Positions 53,421-64,000 of a stretch of DNA of 64,000 bases are shown here, in pieces. The first letter of the stretch is position 1; every line of letters begins with the position of its first letter. Position numbers and translations under genes: made by a program. Under the pieces are notes generated by a model. The model saw nothing but the letters and a program-made list of their open reading frames with translations, ran no database searches and was not told where the DNA came from. The DNA is from Tubiluchus corallicola (lineage: Eukaryota > Priapulida > Priapulimorpha > Priapulimorphida > Tubiluchidae), in the NCBI GenBank assembly GCA_030141605.1, contig JAQGDQ010000736.1, positions 1-64,000 on the forward strand. Direction: 5' to 3'.

Positions 53421-53756
53421 GGTGCCTATGAATAGAACTGTATAATGCACTGTTCCCTGTTCAGCTCAGTATGAATGCATCGTCATATATCGTAGACAGT
53501 GATATGTTGCACCTGCTTTCAATATGGCAGCAATGCTTAACCCATTAAGACTGAAGACTTACTGCAACATTAACGAGACCAACGTGAGAGATAAATCAGA
53601 CAAACTACCAAACACATGCGGCAATTTTCTAACCACAACACAAAGACTGCCCATTGCGTAAATTTCCCATTTTGGCAGTTAAGCACGGTGCGTCATTGCC
53701 TGGAGAAATTAACAGCAAAATCATGGCTTCTTTCAATGAGAACCCGTTCTATTTAA

Positions 53757-54960
53757 ATGAAGCAGAGAGAAGAATTTGGGTCTTCTATGGCTGACTACAC
53801 ACACAAAACACGCAAATTGTCTAACAGTTTGTTTAAAATAAATTATTATAAAACGCATTCAAATAAATTGAAGCGGATTAAAACAGCTTCGAGAAAACAA
53901 CAGTATTCGCAAATTATCCGAAATAATAAAAAAATATGGAGAAAGTTTAGTCAAGTTTTTAACAGTACTTGCAATACGACCAAATATACAAACACATTCC
54001 AAACAAAGTTATAGACAAAGGAGTTGAAATCACAGAGCATTCCACTATAACATAATGAAAATTTTTAATACGTCCTGACATAAGTGCTGATACGAAAAAA
54101 AAATATAGCAAGTTCCAAATCACTTTGACTCATATCTTAGTAATCTTCACCCATTCTTCTCTAATCCTATTATAATAACTGAAACAGAATTATTAATACA
54201 CAAATATATCGCAACAGAAATTTTATCGCCAGTGTTAACTATATTATTCAATAAATCTATTTCTACCGACAGTTTCTTGATACATGTTTAAAATAGCCAA
54301 GATAGTTCCCGTGCATAAAAACGGTGTTCCTTAGGGATCAACCATTGGCCTCTTATTATTCTTGACCTATATTAATAATCCCTCTTTGGCCTACAAATCA
54401 AATTAAATATTTAAGACTATGAATAGATAATAAAATGCCATGGAAGCAAAACAAATGGCATAATGCACAAAATCGATTAAGTTATTGGCATTATATCCAA
54501 AATTAGACATTACGTAGATAAAGATATACTCAAGATTGTCTATTATGTACTGGCTTGCTTTTGCACCAACAAATGCATTACAAGCACTGATAACTGCACA
54601 ACATAAAATTGCCAAGTTAAGGATTTTTGCAAATCAAGGAAAGTGCAACACTTGCCTATAAGAATTTATATACCCAAAATTTGTGACATCTGTAACACTG
54701 AACTTGCCAAATTTGTCTTTAAATTTCAACGTAATTTACTGCCTTCATAATTATACTTGTAATATAATATAATCAATATAATAATAGATTTGCGAGGAAT
54801 TGCTTTTTTCTAAGCCGATTTGCAAGTACAGAAGTCCAATGCTCACTTAAATACAAAGGAATCAAATTGTGGAGCTCTCTTTTGTCGGATCTTACAAAAG
54901 GGACTCTGTATGCGTTTCAAAAAATATGTAAAAAAACTACTAGCTAAATACAATAACGAC
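53757..54960 (+). pseudogene. Degenerate CR1/L2-like LINE (ORF2 fragments)
   Basis: In order, across shifted frames: an ORF2 linker (YSQIIRNNKKIWRKFSQVF), RT N-terminal part (ILSPVLTILFNKSISTDSFL ... AKIVPVHKNG near 54190-54320), an abrupt join to RT motif 4 (GSTIGLLLFLTYINN), then C-terminal pieces (LAFAPTNALQ, ELAKFVFKFQRNLLPS, KYKGIKLWSSLLSDLTKG). The catalytic FADD region is missing. Stops and an internal deletion show it is dead. Confidence 0.75.
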
Positions 54961-55243
54961 TAAAGATTTCATTTCGCATCTTTCTACTACTTCACATTAT
55001 GTGATGCCAATTAGGTATAACGGATTCAAATCTACGAAAATTGTAATGATTAATTTCTACTTACTTGCAGGTCCTGAAGCTGAGATAAACTTTCCCGAAA
55101 TATTGATTAGGACTATAAATGGACGAGTTTTTTCAACTTTGTTGCCTCATTTATTTCTGGTTCTAAGAAACAATGTTTAGTAAAACTTGTTTACAGATTG
55201 TTTGCAGCGCTTTGTATTATTATTGTTTGGCTATGAAGTGCTC

Positions 55244-55623
55244 AATAAGCCTTTTCACAGTTTCAGCGATTTAGTGATCGTGAAAAGGTCAAAGGTTAAG
55301 CCAGACAACATATTTGTGTACCTACACTTGACTCCGCCTCGCAGCCCAAGCTACTGTAATAGTTAACAGTTTAAAACAGCTATCTAGAACCTCACTAGTT
55401 CATTTTTTCTTGCTCTCAAGCAAGACGTTGCTAGTAAACTACTTTACGCACAGTCTAATGTATAATTAAGTAAAGTCAACGTGAAGCAACTGAAGCGGTA
55501 GAAGGCTTTGTTTTACACACATGTCACGTGACGGTTGTAGCTAAGACGCATTGCTGCGGTACGCTTAACCCTTTACCTACAGTAACTGCGCGTGCGCATA
55601 ACGAAACTGTGAAAAGGCTTATT
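55244..55623. mobile_element. MITE with 22-bp terminal repeats
   Basis: Left aataagccttttcacagttt and inverted right aataagccttttcacagttt are identical for at least 20 bp, followed further in by matching aaaggttaag / aagggttaag segments. About 380 bp with no coding capacity. Confidence 0.85.
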
Positions 55624-57625
55624 AAAGAGAATTGAGCTTAGAATTGTTGTTTGAAGTTGAGAGGAGTTTAGAATTGGTCAGGACCTTCACATCACATTTA
55701 TTATCTTAACTAGCTGCGCTTAATTCGCCAGTTATGGCGGGACTCGACTTGCTGTCATGGTCTGTTGTTGTCAAGAAAGCTTCATGTGCAAATTACGCAT
55801 CAACGTGCCAGTTCTAAATAACGGTGAAGAATGCTGAAGGTCTTTACATGAATATTTATTAGGGAAGCTATAAGATAAGGTCATCCACAATTACTTCGTA
55901 ACGCAATTGTCCCTTGGAAACTGGTAATCATGGTGGAAATTTGAATATCGGGTGGACAGATTGTTGATTGAAATTTATTTGTAGTGGAAAGCTAGGTCGA
56001 GGAATAGAAGGGTGGGCGGAACAATTCTCAGCAGATAAAAGCGGGCCACTGGCTTTACGTACTGATCGCACTAACACTTTAGTCATCAAACTGCAGTACA
56101 AGCATATTTAATCATGTATTTAATTCAATGGCTTCTGAATGTATGTCAAACGAAATGATTAAAGCAACTATTCCATTTTTAAGTCCTTGTTTGTGCAAAG
56201 TGTTTATTTACCTGCACGAAAAGTATCTCACAATTTGGCAAGAAAGTTACGTAATGCCAAGACACAAAAGAAGACGACAAAAATTACAGAGGGTGTGGAG
56301 CAAACTGTTTGCTACTGTCTTAAATAAACGTCTGCAAGAATATTTAGTAGCGAATAATATCATTTCAAATACTCAAATTAGATTTCAAAAGGGCCGCCCA
56401 TTTGACGACCATATTTTTAACTCGTAAATGACAGTGGTAAACTATTTTTGTTTCATATATGAAAAAAACCATTTGACTCCATGTGGAGGGTGACACGGGA
56501 AATCTTTGACAGTTTCAATTTTGATTTAGGGTTGAAACGAGGCTGTGCTCGGTCCAGCATTGTTTTCACTTTTTATAAACTATCTCTCCAATGAACTTAA
56601 TGCAGAATGTGACCGAATTACAATTTTTCATAGTAAAATAAACCATATCGCCGAGGACATAATTTTAGTTTTCTCTAGCAAAATAGTTTGCGGACGCTCC
56701 TGAATAAATTAAGATTATATTGTGATATATTGTCATTAAAAGTTAATTTATCTAAACAAAAATGATTATTTTTATGCATTTGGTAGCCAATTGAAACACA
56801 GAAAGGTTTATTATGAAACTAGGTTGATAGAAAACTGCAAAAAACTGCCAGAATTATAACTATTTTGGTATCTATATGTGTGCTCCTGCCTTACTGGCTA
56901 ACAGTATTGGTGCGGTAAAAGATAAAGATTACAAATCGCCGTATTCAATAACTGTTTTGTCGCGATTTAAATGTAAGTTCATCTGTGAATACATTCAGCA
57001 GTGCTGTTCAACCGATTTTAACTAACATCTCTAGTTAAAACGTGGCTCCATTTTCATTTAATAATTCTTTGAATAAGCTTGGAAGCTGACTATGGTAAAT
57101 TCGATACCGTATATGCAAAATTCTGTAAATATGTGTTTGGAGGGCACTCAAAGGCTGCTGACCTAGCTGCTGACCTAGCTGCTGCCCTAGCTGTTAAGGC
57201 AGAGTTGCGATTGTACCCCACATATATTAACGTAATTAAAAGGATGGCTAATTTTTGGTTGCATGTTTTTCAAATTCCAAATTCTTTGGTATTTTATGCA
57301 TGCTTATTAAGTAAACAAATTAGGAATGAGGGCATTTGTACGTGCGTAACGTGCGTTAAGAAAGTTTTGTGTAATCTCTGTAATGTATGGATAGTAAACA
57401 ATTACTACACGCTATTACAAAGAAATTGAAGAAATTGTATGAACAATATTTTTTACTGATATTTATAATGACAATCTTTGGGGACAATCTAATTTGCGCA
57501 CATATAGGCTTTTTAAATCAGGTATGAGAGCTAAAAAGTTATCTATTTTTTTTAAATGTATCTAAAAAGGCTGTGTGCCAATTTTGCAATAAATTATAAA
57601 TGCACATAAACTCGCAGTTGAAGTA

Positions 57626-58080
57626 CCGTATTTTCCCGTTTATAAGAGACCCTTGTGTATAAGAGACCCCTTCAATTTTTAGGCAAAAATTCTGGAAAAA
57701 AGTTTTTTCAGACGGACATTTTTAGAGGGTAAAGTACAACTTTTTTCAACTCAGTGCGGTACTGAAAACAAAATAAAACCAGTTAATGTGTTGTAGAAAA
57801 AGAGTACTGGTATATATTAAAGTGCGTACCTGCAAACCTGTAACAGGAAAAGAGAAAACGAGGAGATAATGCCTGTGTCACGATGCTTGTATTGCTTACA
57901 ACCGCTTCATAGTCGAACGCCACACGCAAAACAGTTGTAGAGCACTTATTTCTTTAAAATCATTAGTGTCACAATTTATGCATCTTATTGAAAAGACTTA
58001 CTCCCATGTATAAGAGACCCCCTATTTTTAAAGTGAAAATTCTGAGCAAAAAAGGGTCTCTTATACACGGGAAAATACGG
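57626..58080. mobile_element. MITE of the 'ccgtattttccc' type, nested in the LINE
   Basis: The left end ccgtattttcccgtttataa and inverted right end ccgtattttcccgtgtataa are terminal repeats flanked by TA (57624-57625, 58081-58082). Internally gtataagagaccc is iterated near both ends. 455 bp with no coding. It interrupts the LINE copy and is therefore younger. Confidence 0.92.
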
Positions 58081-59436
58081 TAGCCTGGTATTCACCGTCC
58101 ATAATTTCTCCAAATTCGAGAATTTGTAAATTTTGTAACATCAGTGTAACAAAAGACGAACTACACTTTAATAAAGGTATAGTAGATATAAGAAACTCTG
58201 TAAGAACGAAATTCTATTCAGATATAACAAGTATTGTCGAAAATGGCATTCCTAGTATAATTAATCATTCAACCTTTACTACTTTATTAAAGTGTATCGC
58301 AAACGCGAATGTAATGATAGGCTATACATGTACTAGAATAATTTAAAGCCACGTAAAAAATAACTGGTGTGCGTAGTAGACTTAATGTGACAAGTCATTA
58401 ATTTAGTAATTACTAATTAGCCATAAAATGTTTCTTGAATACCTGCCAAACTGAATTTTCCTGGTCAGGACCATATATGCCTGCTCAGGGAGTTTTTCCT
58501 TGGAAAACTGTTATCTTGTGATGCAGGGCATAATACCTGTTTTGTCTATACACCATACTCTAATGCTTGTCTATGCACAATAATTAGTAAAATGCTAGGT
58601 TAGATAGCTTAAAATGTTATTTTTTTACGGTAAAACTTTGATGTTTTGTACTAACTTATAAGGTACCGACTAACCAATTTGTTATAATCTATTTTCGTGT
58701 CTTAAATGCAATAATTATCATTTAGTGTTTTAGTAGTTGTGTTCGTGTTTTCATGGCTAAGAGAGAAATTCAGATCCCACAAACTACACTAAAAATCAAA
58801 ACAATTTCTAGTTAGATTAAGGGACCTTCGAGCTTTAACGTTTCGATTACATGTAGAATAACGGCATTAATCGTAATGACATAGTACCTAAAACTCTGAT
58901 CAATACATTGTCTACCCATTTTATTATGCGGATGCGAAATTGGAGGTCTATCAAACAATGAAGTTAATGCCGTTAGGTAAAATGGAACACTGCTTATAGA
59001 AAAATATTCGGTTTTAGACAAAATGAAAGCGTGAAATTGTTAATGTATTTTTGTGGCACAATGCCTGCGAATTATTTAATTGATAGTCGAAAATTAAACT
59101 TTGTGAGAAAATTGCAAAGTCTTGCAAATTGAGAATTAAAAAGCTATGCTATTATGTAAATGACAGTCAAGTAAATTCAAGACAAATATGGTTGTACTGT
59201 AGATCTAAACGAAAATGTAAAATTAAATTTTAAGAACTCATTTAAAGATTATGTTTTAAGATATCTATTATAGCTCCTTACAACACTGTATACTGTAATA
59301 TAATTACAAGGGAACTACAATGTGTGGTTATTATAAAGTTGAATGTCTGTAGATATGTTACTTTACTATTATCGCATTACCTGTTTTACAGCATCTTTAT
59401 CTTTGTAAACGGTATATTTTTATACGAAATAAACTC

Positions 59437-59437
<1 letters not shown>

Positions 59438-59503
<66 letters not shown>
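59438..59503. repeat. (AAT)n tail of the LINE
   Basis: Perfect AAT units directly after gaaataaactcat. The inverted LINE copy at 63680 begins with the complementary ttattattatgagtttattt, so the triplet tail belongs to the element family. Confidence 0.9.
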
Positions 59504-59508
<5 letters not shown>

Positions 59509-59510
59509 AG

Positions 59511-62500
59511 AAAAGCTTTTCAGTCTGATTGCTTTAAAACCATAAAGAAACAATTTATGAAAACACGAAAGTTCTCAACATATCCGTCGTTTTCAAACAC
59601 ATGTAAATATGATAAATTTGTGTTTTTAGTAATATAAATGATACTGAGGTAAAAGGTATTTTGACAAGTATATTTACGACATATTTACAGTCGGAAGCCA
59701 TATAGAAACTATAAGTTTGCACTGCATTGTGTTATAATGTAAATAAATGATACTTGAATGAGAGGTATTTTTTTCAAAATAACGCTAGTTTGTTTATGAT
59801 TTAGCTCTAATAATAACATTATAGGACAGTTTTCGTTTTTGACAGATACGTATCTGTCACTGCTGCTATAAAATTGCTAAATAGTTTCACAGCAAGTGAA
59901 AAGTCTCTTTTGGCGAACATCCAACTGAAGCCTAGAACGGCCTGCCTTCATTGGAGTGACTTAGTTAGACAAAATACATCGCCACCATAAGATGTATTAT
60001 AAATTATGCTAACCTTCCCATGTTGCACCTTGGTTTTATGTTGCCGTAATTCCTTAGCAGTTCACAATCTACAGTTCGATTCTTGCTCTCCACATTATTC
60101 ATTTCCAACAAGAACAACAGCAAGAGCAATGTCAATGTTGATGACGATGACCACAACAATAGCAACAGCAGCAGCAAGAGCAATGGCAACAACGACAACA
60201 AAGTACTGTGACCGTTAGCTACTCATTTTGCCATCTTTGACACTGTGTGCAGTGGTCTCGAACAGAGAAGCAAAAAGTGACGGGTATCTAGCTCATGTCC
60301 AGACGGCTTCGTGTGCAAACATTAATTATTATACCTTTATAAGTTTGGTTTTATTATGCGGACACTGGACGAACATATATGTTGACCTTCTGACCTTGAC
60401 CTTTCGATTTTTAAAGCCTAAAAGCAAAGGACTTCCAGTTCTTGTTTTGACCTATCCCAAGCCAAGTCGGTAATTCATCCACTTTCACTTTACTGTGTGA
60501 ACAGACATATAGACATGCAGACATACAGACAAAAACAGCAACTAAACGCCTAACGAGGTGATGATGAGTCCAAGCTTTTAATAAACTCAGTGCGCATCGT
60601 TAGACAATCCTTGTCAAAATCAATAGGTGTTTTTCACTGCTTGGACGCTTGAGAAAAGCCGCAGTTATAACATCTAAAACTAACTGCACAAAGCGGAACG
60701 GCAAAATGGAGTATCCATTGCAAAAGATTGCAAATCAGATCCTCCTGAGATTTGGGAAATCAACAGAACGTAGCAAACGTCTTAACTAATGAAAGTCGTA
60801 TCTAAATTAAATTTTTATCTTCATGGCAGAGACTGCTACTAAATGAGTCATTAGAACATCCATTAATTTCATAGCAGAAATTATATTGGTCTGTAATAGC
60901 GTTAACAAAGCTCTCTTTCTAAGTTCTATTAAGATGGCTGCCTTTGGGGAGATTTTTGGCTCCATCCCATCTCACGACTGTCAAGGCGGGCTTCCAAGGG
61001 ATAAAATATACTAAGTCGGACATCTAAAACTCAACATCTAACTGTTCATACTGGTTTAGTCTCAAGCCAAAAAGATTATTATAAAGTAAACGTAAAAGTA
61101 AAAAATAAAAACTAGCGCAAACACACCTTGCACAGTGAAATGCACACAGTTTTCAATCCATTCAGCTCAGTCCTATGGCAACAGAACAGCGTGTAAGGTG
61201 CTTCTAATATTACTTTATATTAGTCTCTTTGCTTTGAGACCTAAGCCAATATGAGCACTTAGATTACAGATATTAGCCCACCTTCTAAGTTCGAAGCCTT
61301 GAACATTCCCAAGAAATAGTTGTAGATGAGAAACAAATGGAACTTTCCCCTGCGGGTAGCCCTGTCAACGCAACATTAGAAAGAGGCTTAATTAATGCTG
61401 TTCAGTTGAAATGTGCACACGGTTTCAATGCACCATCATTACTAGATCTCTGCTCGTGAAAGAGAAAGCTAGACAGTACTCATGTTTGAAGGTCTGATTC
61501 AACAGCAAACACAAACGATTCAGCAAACATCGTATACAAGTTCAACTAACAAAGCCCAATTCTGGAGCAGAAAGGTTTACGGAAGAGCAGTAATTAAAGA
61601 AGAATTTTAATGTCTGTAGCTTGGGTTGGCAGGAATCCTGTCGTGAGAGAATAAAAATGTGAGTGATGATGGTAAAACGTTAAAAGGACGAGAATTTGGC
61701 GGAAAGGGTTTTAAAATTCCCAGAATTCAGAAAAAATGCATATCAGCAGAGCAGAAAGATACTTGGCCTAGCCGATTAATGAAGAAAATGACCTAAAAAT
61801 CTAATCTAGTCATTAACATGAAAATGCTAAGTCTTTTACTTTTATTCACGTCTTTTCCGCTTTTTCATATTACCGTCATTTTACGAATTTTCATTTTATC
61901 GCCATCATTTTGAGAATGATTGTAGATCAGAAACGGACTGTCTAGAGTTAGTAAAATGTCTGTCACCAATATAGGTATAAAGTGGCGTGCGTTTTGTCCT
62001 TGTCTTATACAACTGTGAAGCAAAAAGGTAAGAATCTCTCTCGGGTCTCGTATCACTGCTATTTTATCACCACTTTATCTTTATTATTTTGTTGGCAAGG
62101 CGCAACTAAAATTAATAAATAGAAAATGAAACTGAATCCAGGTATAGCCTTGCCTTAGCAATCCACGGAGACTGCACACAGTTTAAACCCCAAGAACGGA
62201 AAAAATGGACTATCATTACTGAGGAGAAAAAAACATAATTACTACCTACTGTGCGCCAGAAATTTTGAAAATTTGTAACAATAGCCCGAGAAAGAAACAC
62301 TGCAAAAAATGGGCGCACATATAAAAGAGGACATCGATATATCCATCCATGTACAGACAGCAGTGGCAGCAGCAACAGCAGAAGCAGCAGCAATACCAGT
62401 ACCAAAAAATTTTATTGACTAATTTTCAAAAACATTTGTAAAACATTATGACATAAAATTAGTTCACAACAATTTACAGTGTGCTATTTTCAAATCAAAT

Positions 62501-63679
62501 CAAATCGATTTATTTCACTCCAGCAATACATATACAATGCATCAACATACAATATGATTAGAAAAAAAACAGTATAGGAAAAAACATTGATGACGTCAAA
62601 TTAACCAAATAAAACTCGGGAATGAACCAGGAACCTTTAGATATACGCTCTACTACAGTTCAAAAAGGTTCCGACTGAACTCTGTATAAATAAGACTGTT
62701 CCAAATTTTGCAAGGGCAAATTTGAATACCGCTTTTCATGTAATTATACCATCCATACTAAAAACAAGCTACTGGTCACAGCTACAGCGACTAGTATGCT
62801 ACAGTAGAATACTATACAGAAAACACAAAGTAATTTAACTTAAATTTATTTAAATACTTTCAAAATCTCATAGCAAATCTTAAAAACAATGCCTGAACCA
62901 TTTAATCGATTTAAGAGAATTTGCATTTTATAAAGCTGTTACGTCTCACTCATATAGCTATATTATTAGAGTCCTTTGTGAAATAAATAAGAAAGGTCAA
63001 TCCATTCTTAAAAACATAAGACACGGGTGAACATATTTAGTATTAATGTAAAACATCTAGTAGAAAATGTATTTTATAAGGATCTAAATGCGAAAAACTT
63101 ACTATGAATTTCAAACCTGTAAAATATTGTAATTTATTTTAATATGTAACGTGAATATGATTGTATTGTATTTTATTATGTGCTGTACCTTTGATTCGAA
63201 AAGAGAAATAGAAACATTATCACCGCTAGTATCGAGGTTAGTGACTCAAAGTTTTCGTCTGAAAATTACCTTCTAAAGGTGTTGCATCGACATAGATTGC
63301 TGCTCATCATTTCCGATGGATTACATCATTTAACAGCAGTAATGGAGGTGAACCGCATGTGGTATCCCTTTTCAAAAGTTAATAATGGGCGATGCTAGGA
63401 GTTAATTACGATCAGAGCACAGAATTTTAAACCAGAGTTGATCACAGGATAGAATCTGTCCAAGTTCGTTGAGATCTTCAAGTTCGCCAAGTTCGTTTAC
63501 GTACACTAAAATGAGCTGCCCCTTTTGCATCACTTTTGAAAACAGAATTGCTTTTCGCGAAATTACGGGAGAGACGAGCTATAAAAGTTATGTGGAAGTG
63601 AGATTTTGTATTAATACTAAAATAGCTAGGTTACTTTTATAGCTGTTAGTAACTTTTATGGGTTATTCGATTATGCCGA
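59511..63679. other. No gene seen
   Basis: CAA/CAG triplets at 60100-60200 and 62350-62400. 60370-60640 contains gaccttctgaccttgacctt, aaaatcaataggtgt and gacagaca-type stretches like those at 38860-39150, typical of an old retroposed repeat in marine invertebrates. 62490-62530 (caaatcaaatcgatttattt) looks like an inverted retroelement 3' tail. No coding homology recognised. Confidence 0.4.
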
Positions 63680-64000
63680 ATCATTTATTATTATGAGTTT
63701 ATTTCGTATAAAAATATACAGTTTACAAAGATAAAGATATTAGTAAAGTAACATATCTACAGACATTCAACTTTATAATGACCACACATTGTAGTTCCTT
63801 GTAATTATATTACATTATACAGTGTTGTAAGGAGCTATAATAGATATCTTAAAACATAATCTTTAAATGAGTTCTTAACCTTTAATTTTACATTTTCGTT
63901 TAGGTCTATAGTACAACCATATTTAAATCTTAAATTTACTTGACTGTTATTTACATAGTAGCATAGCTTTGGAATTCTCAATGTGCAAGAGTTTACAATT
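63680..64000 (-). mobile_element. 3' end of the same LINE family, inverted, cut by the window edge
   Basis: On the minus strand it matches about 59110-59450: cttacaacactgtat, aattacaagg, acaatgtgtggt, ttgaatgtctgtagatatgt, ctttgtaaac, ending gaaataaactcataataa. Similarity is high with small indels. The element continues off the right edge. Confidence 0.85.

Larger units (their letters stand above)
56128..59510 (+). pseudogene. Degenerate LINE with (AAT)n tail
   Basis: RT N-terminal fragment at 56128-56425 (MSNEMIKATIPFL, SKLFATVLNKRLQEYL, NNIISNTQIRFQKG), post-RT region at 57079-57300 (YAKFCKYVFGGHSKA, LYPTYINVIKRMANFWLHV), C-terminal zinc-ribbon-like region at 58120-58340 (RICKFCNISVTKDELHF), then a 3' tail ending in (AAT)n at 59438-59503. 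The frames are broken, and the RT core between 56450 and 57000 is only partly recognisable. A TA-flanked MITE is nested at 57626-58080. The last ~340 bp recur inverted at 63680-64000. Confidence 0.8.

Overview
The window is nuclear DNA from an animal. It is AT-rich by eye, has long introns with canonical GT/AG junctions, many microsatellites, and dozens of decayed transposable elements. A degenerate (CCCTAA)n tract near 35.2 kb suggests TTAGGG-type telomeres. The two host genes, a mitochondrial-clan cytochrome P450 and an LDLa/leucine-rich-repeat relaxin-type GPCR, fit a marine invertebrate bilaterian. I cannot name the species. Most long reading frames here are microsatellite or tandem-repeat artefacts.

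Layout. 0.76-4.07 kb (+): the last three coding exons of a mitochondrial-clan cytochrome P450; its 5' part lies off the left edge. 4.67-5.79 kb (+): a broken pogo/Tigger-like transposase. 5.8-10.4 kb: intergenic, with a TIR element and several duplications. 10.46-38.76 kb (-): one large gene that I could assemble exon by exon, a relaxin-family peptide receptor (RXFP1/2-like, type C LGR) with one LDLa module, an LRR N-cap, ten LRRs, a hinge, seven transmembrane segments and a cytoplasmic tail. All nineteen recognised exons join in frame; the first exon (signal peptide) was not found. The two genes converge, with their 3' ends about 6.4 kb apart.

38.8-64 kb: no host gene recognised. It holds a TA-flanked TIR element with an 87-bp internal satellite (40.0-40.6 kb), a tRNA-like segment (44.0 kb), GTT/GCT and 1.3-kb TACC arrays (44.3-47.1 kb), a hAT-type element with a perfect 8-bp target duplication (49.2-49.7 kb), several decayed LINE fragments (50.6, 53.8-55.0, 56.1-59.5 and 63.7-64 kb) and further MITEs.

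The most unusual non-genic pattern is a set of non-homologous TIR elements whose interiors are filled with short motifs iterated from, or closely resembling, their own terminal repeats (9.5, 20.9, 31.7, 35.3 and 40.0 kb, perhaps also 1.1/2.1 and 42.3 kb). This looks like repeated, independent conversion of MITEs into small satellites.
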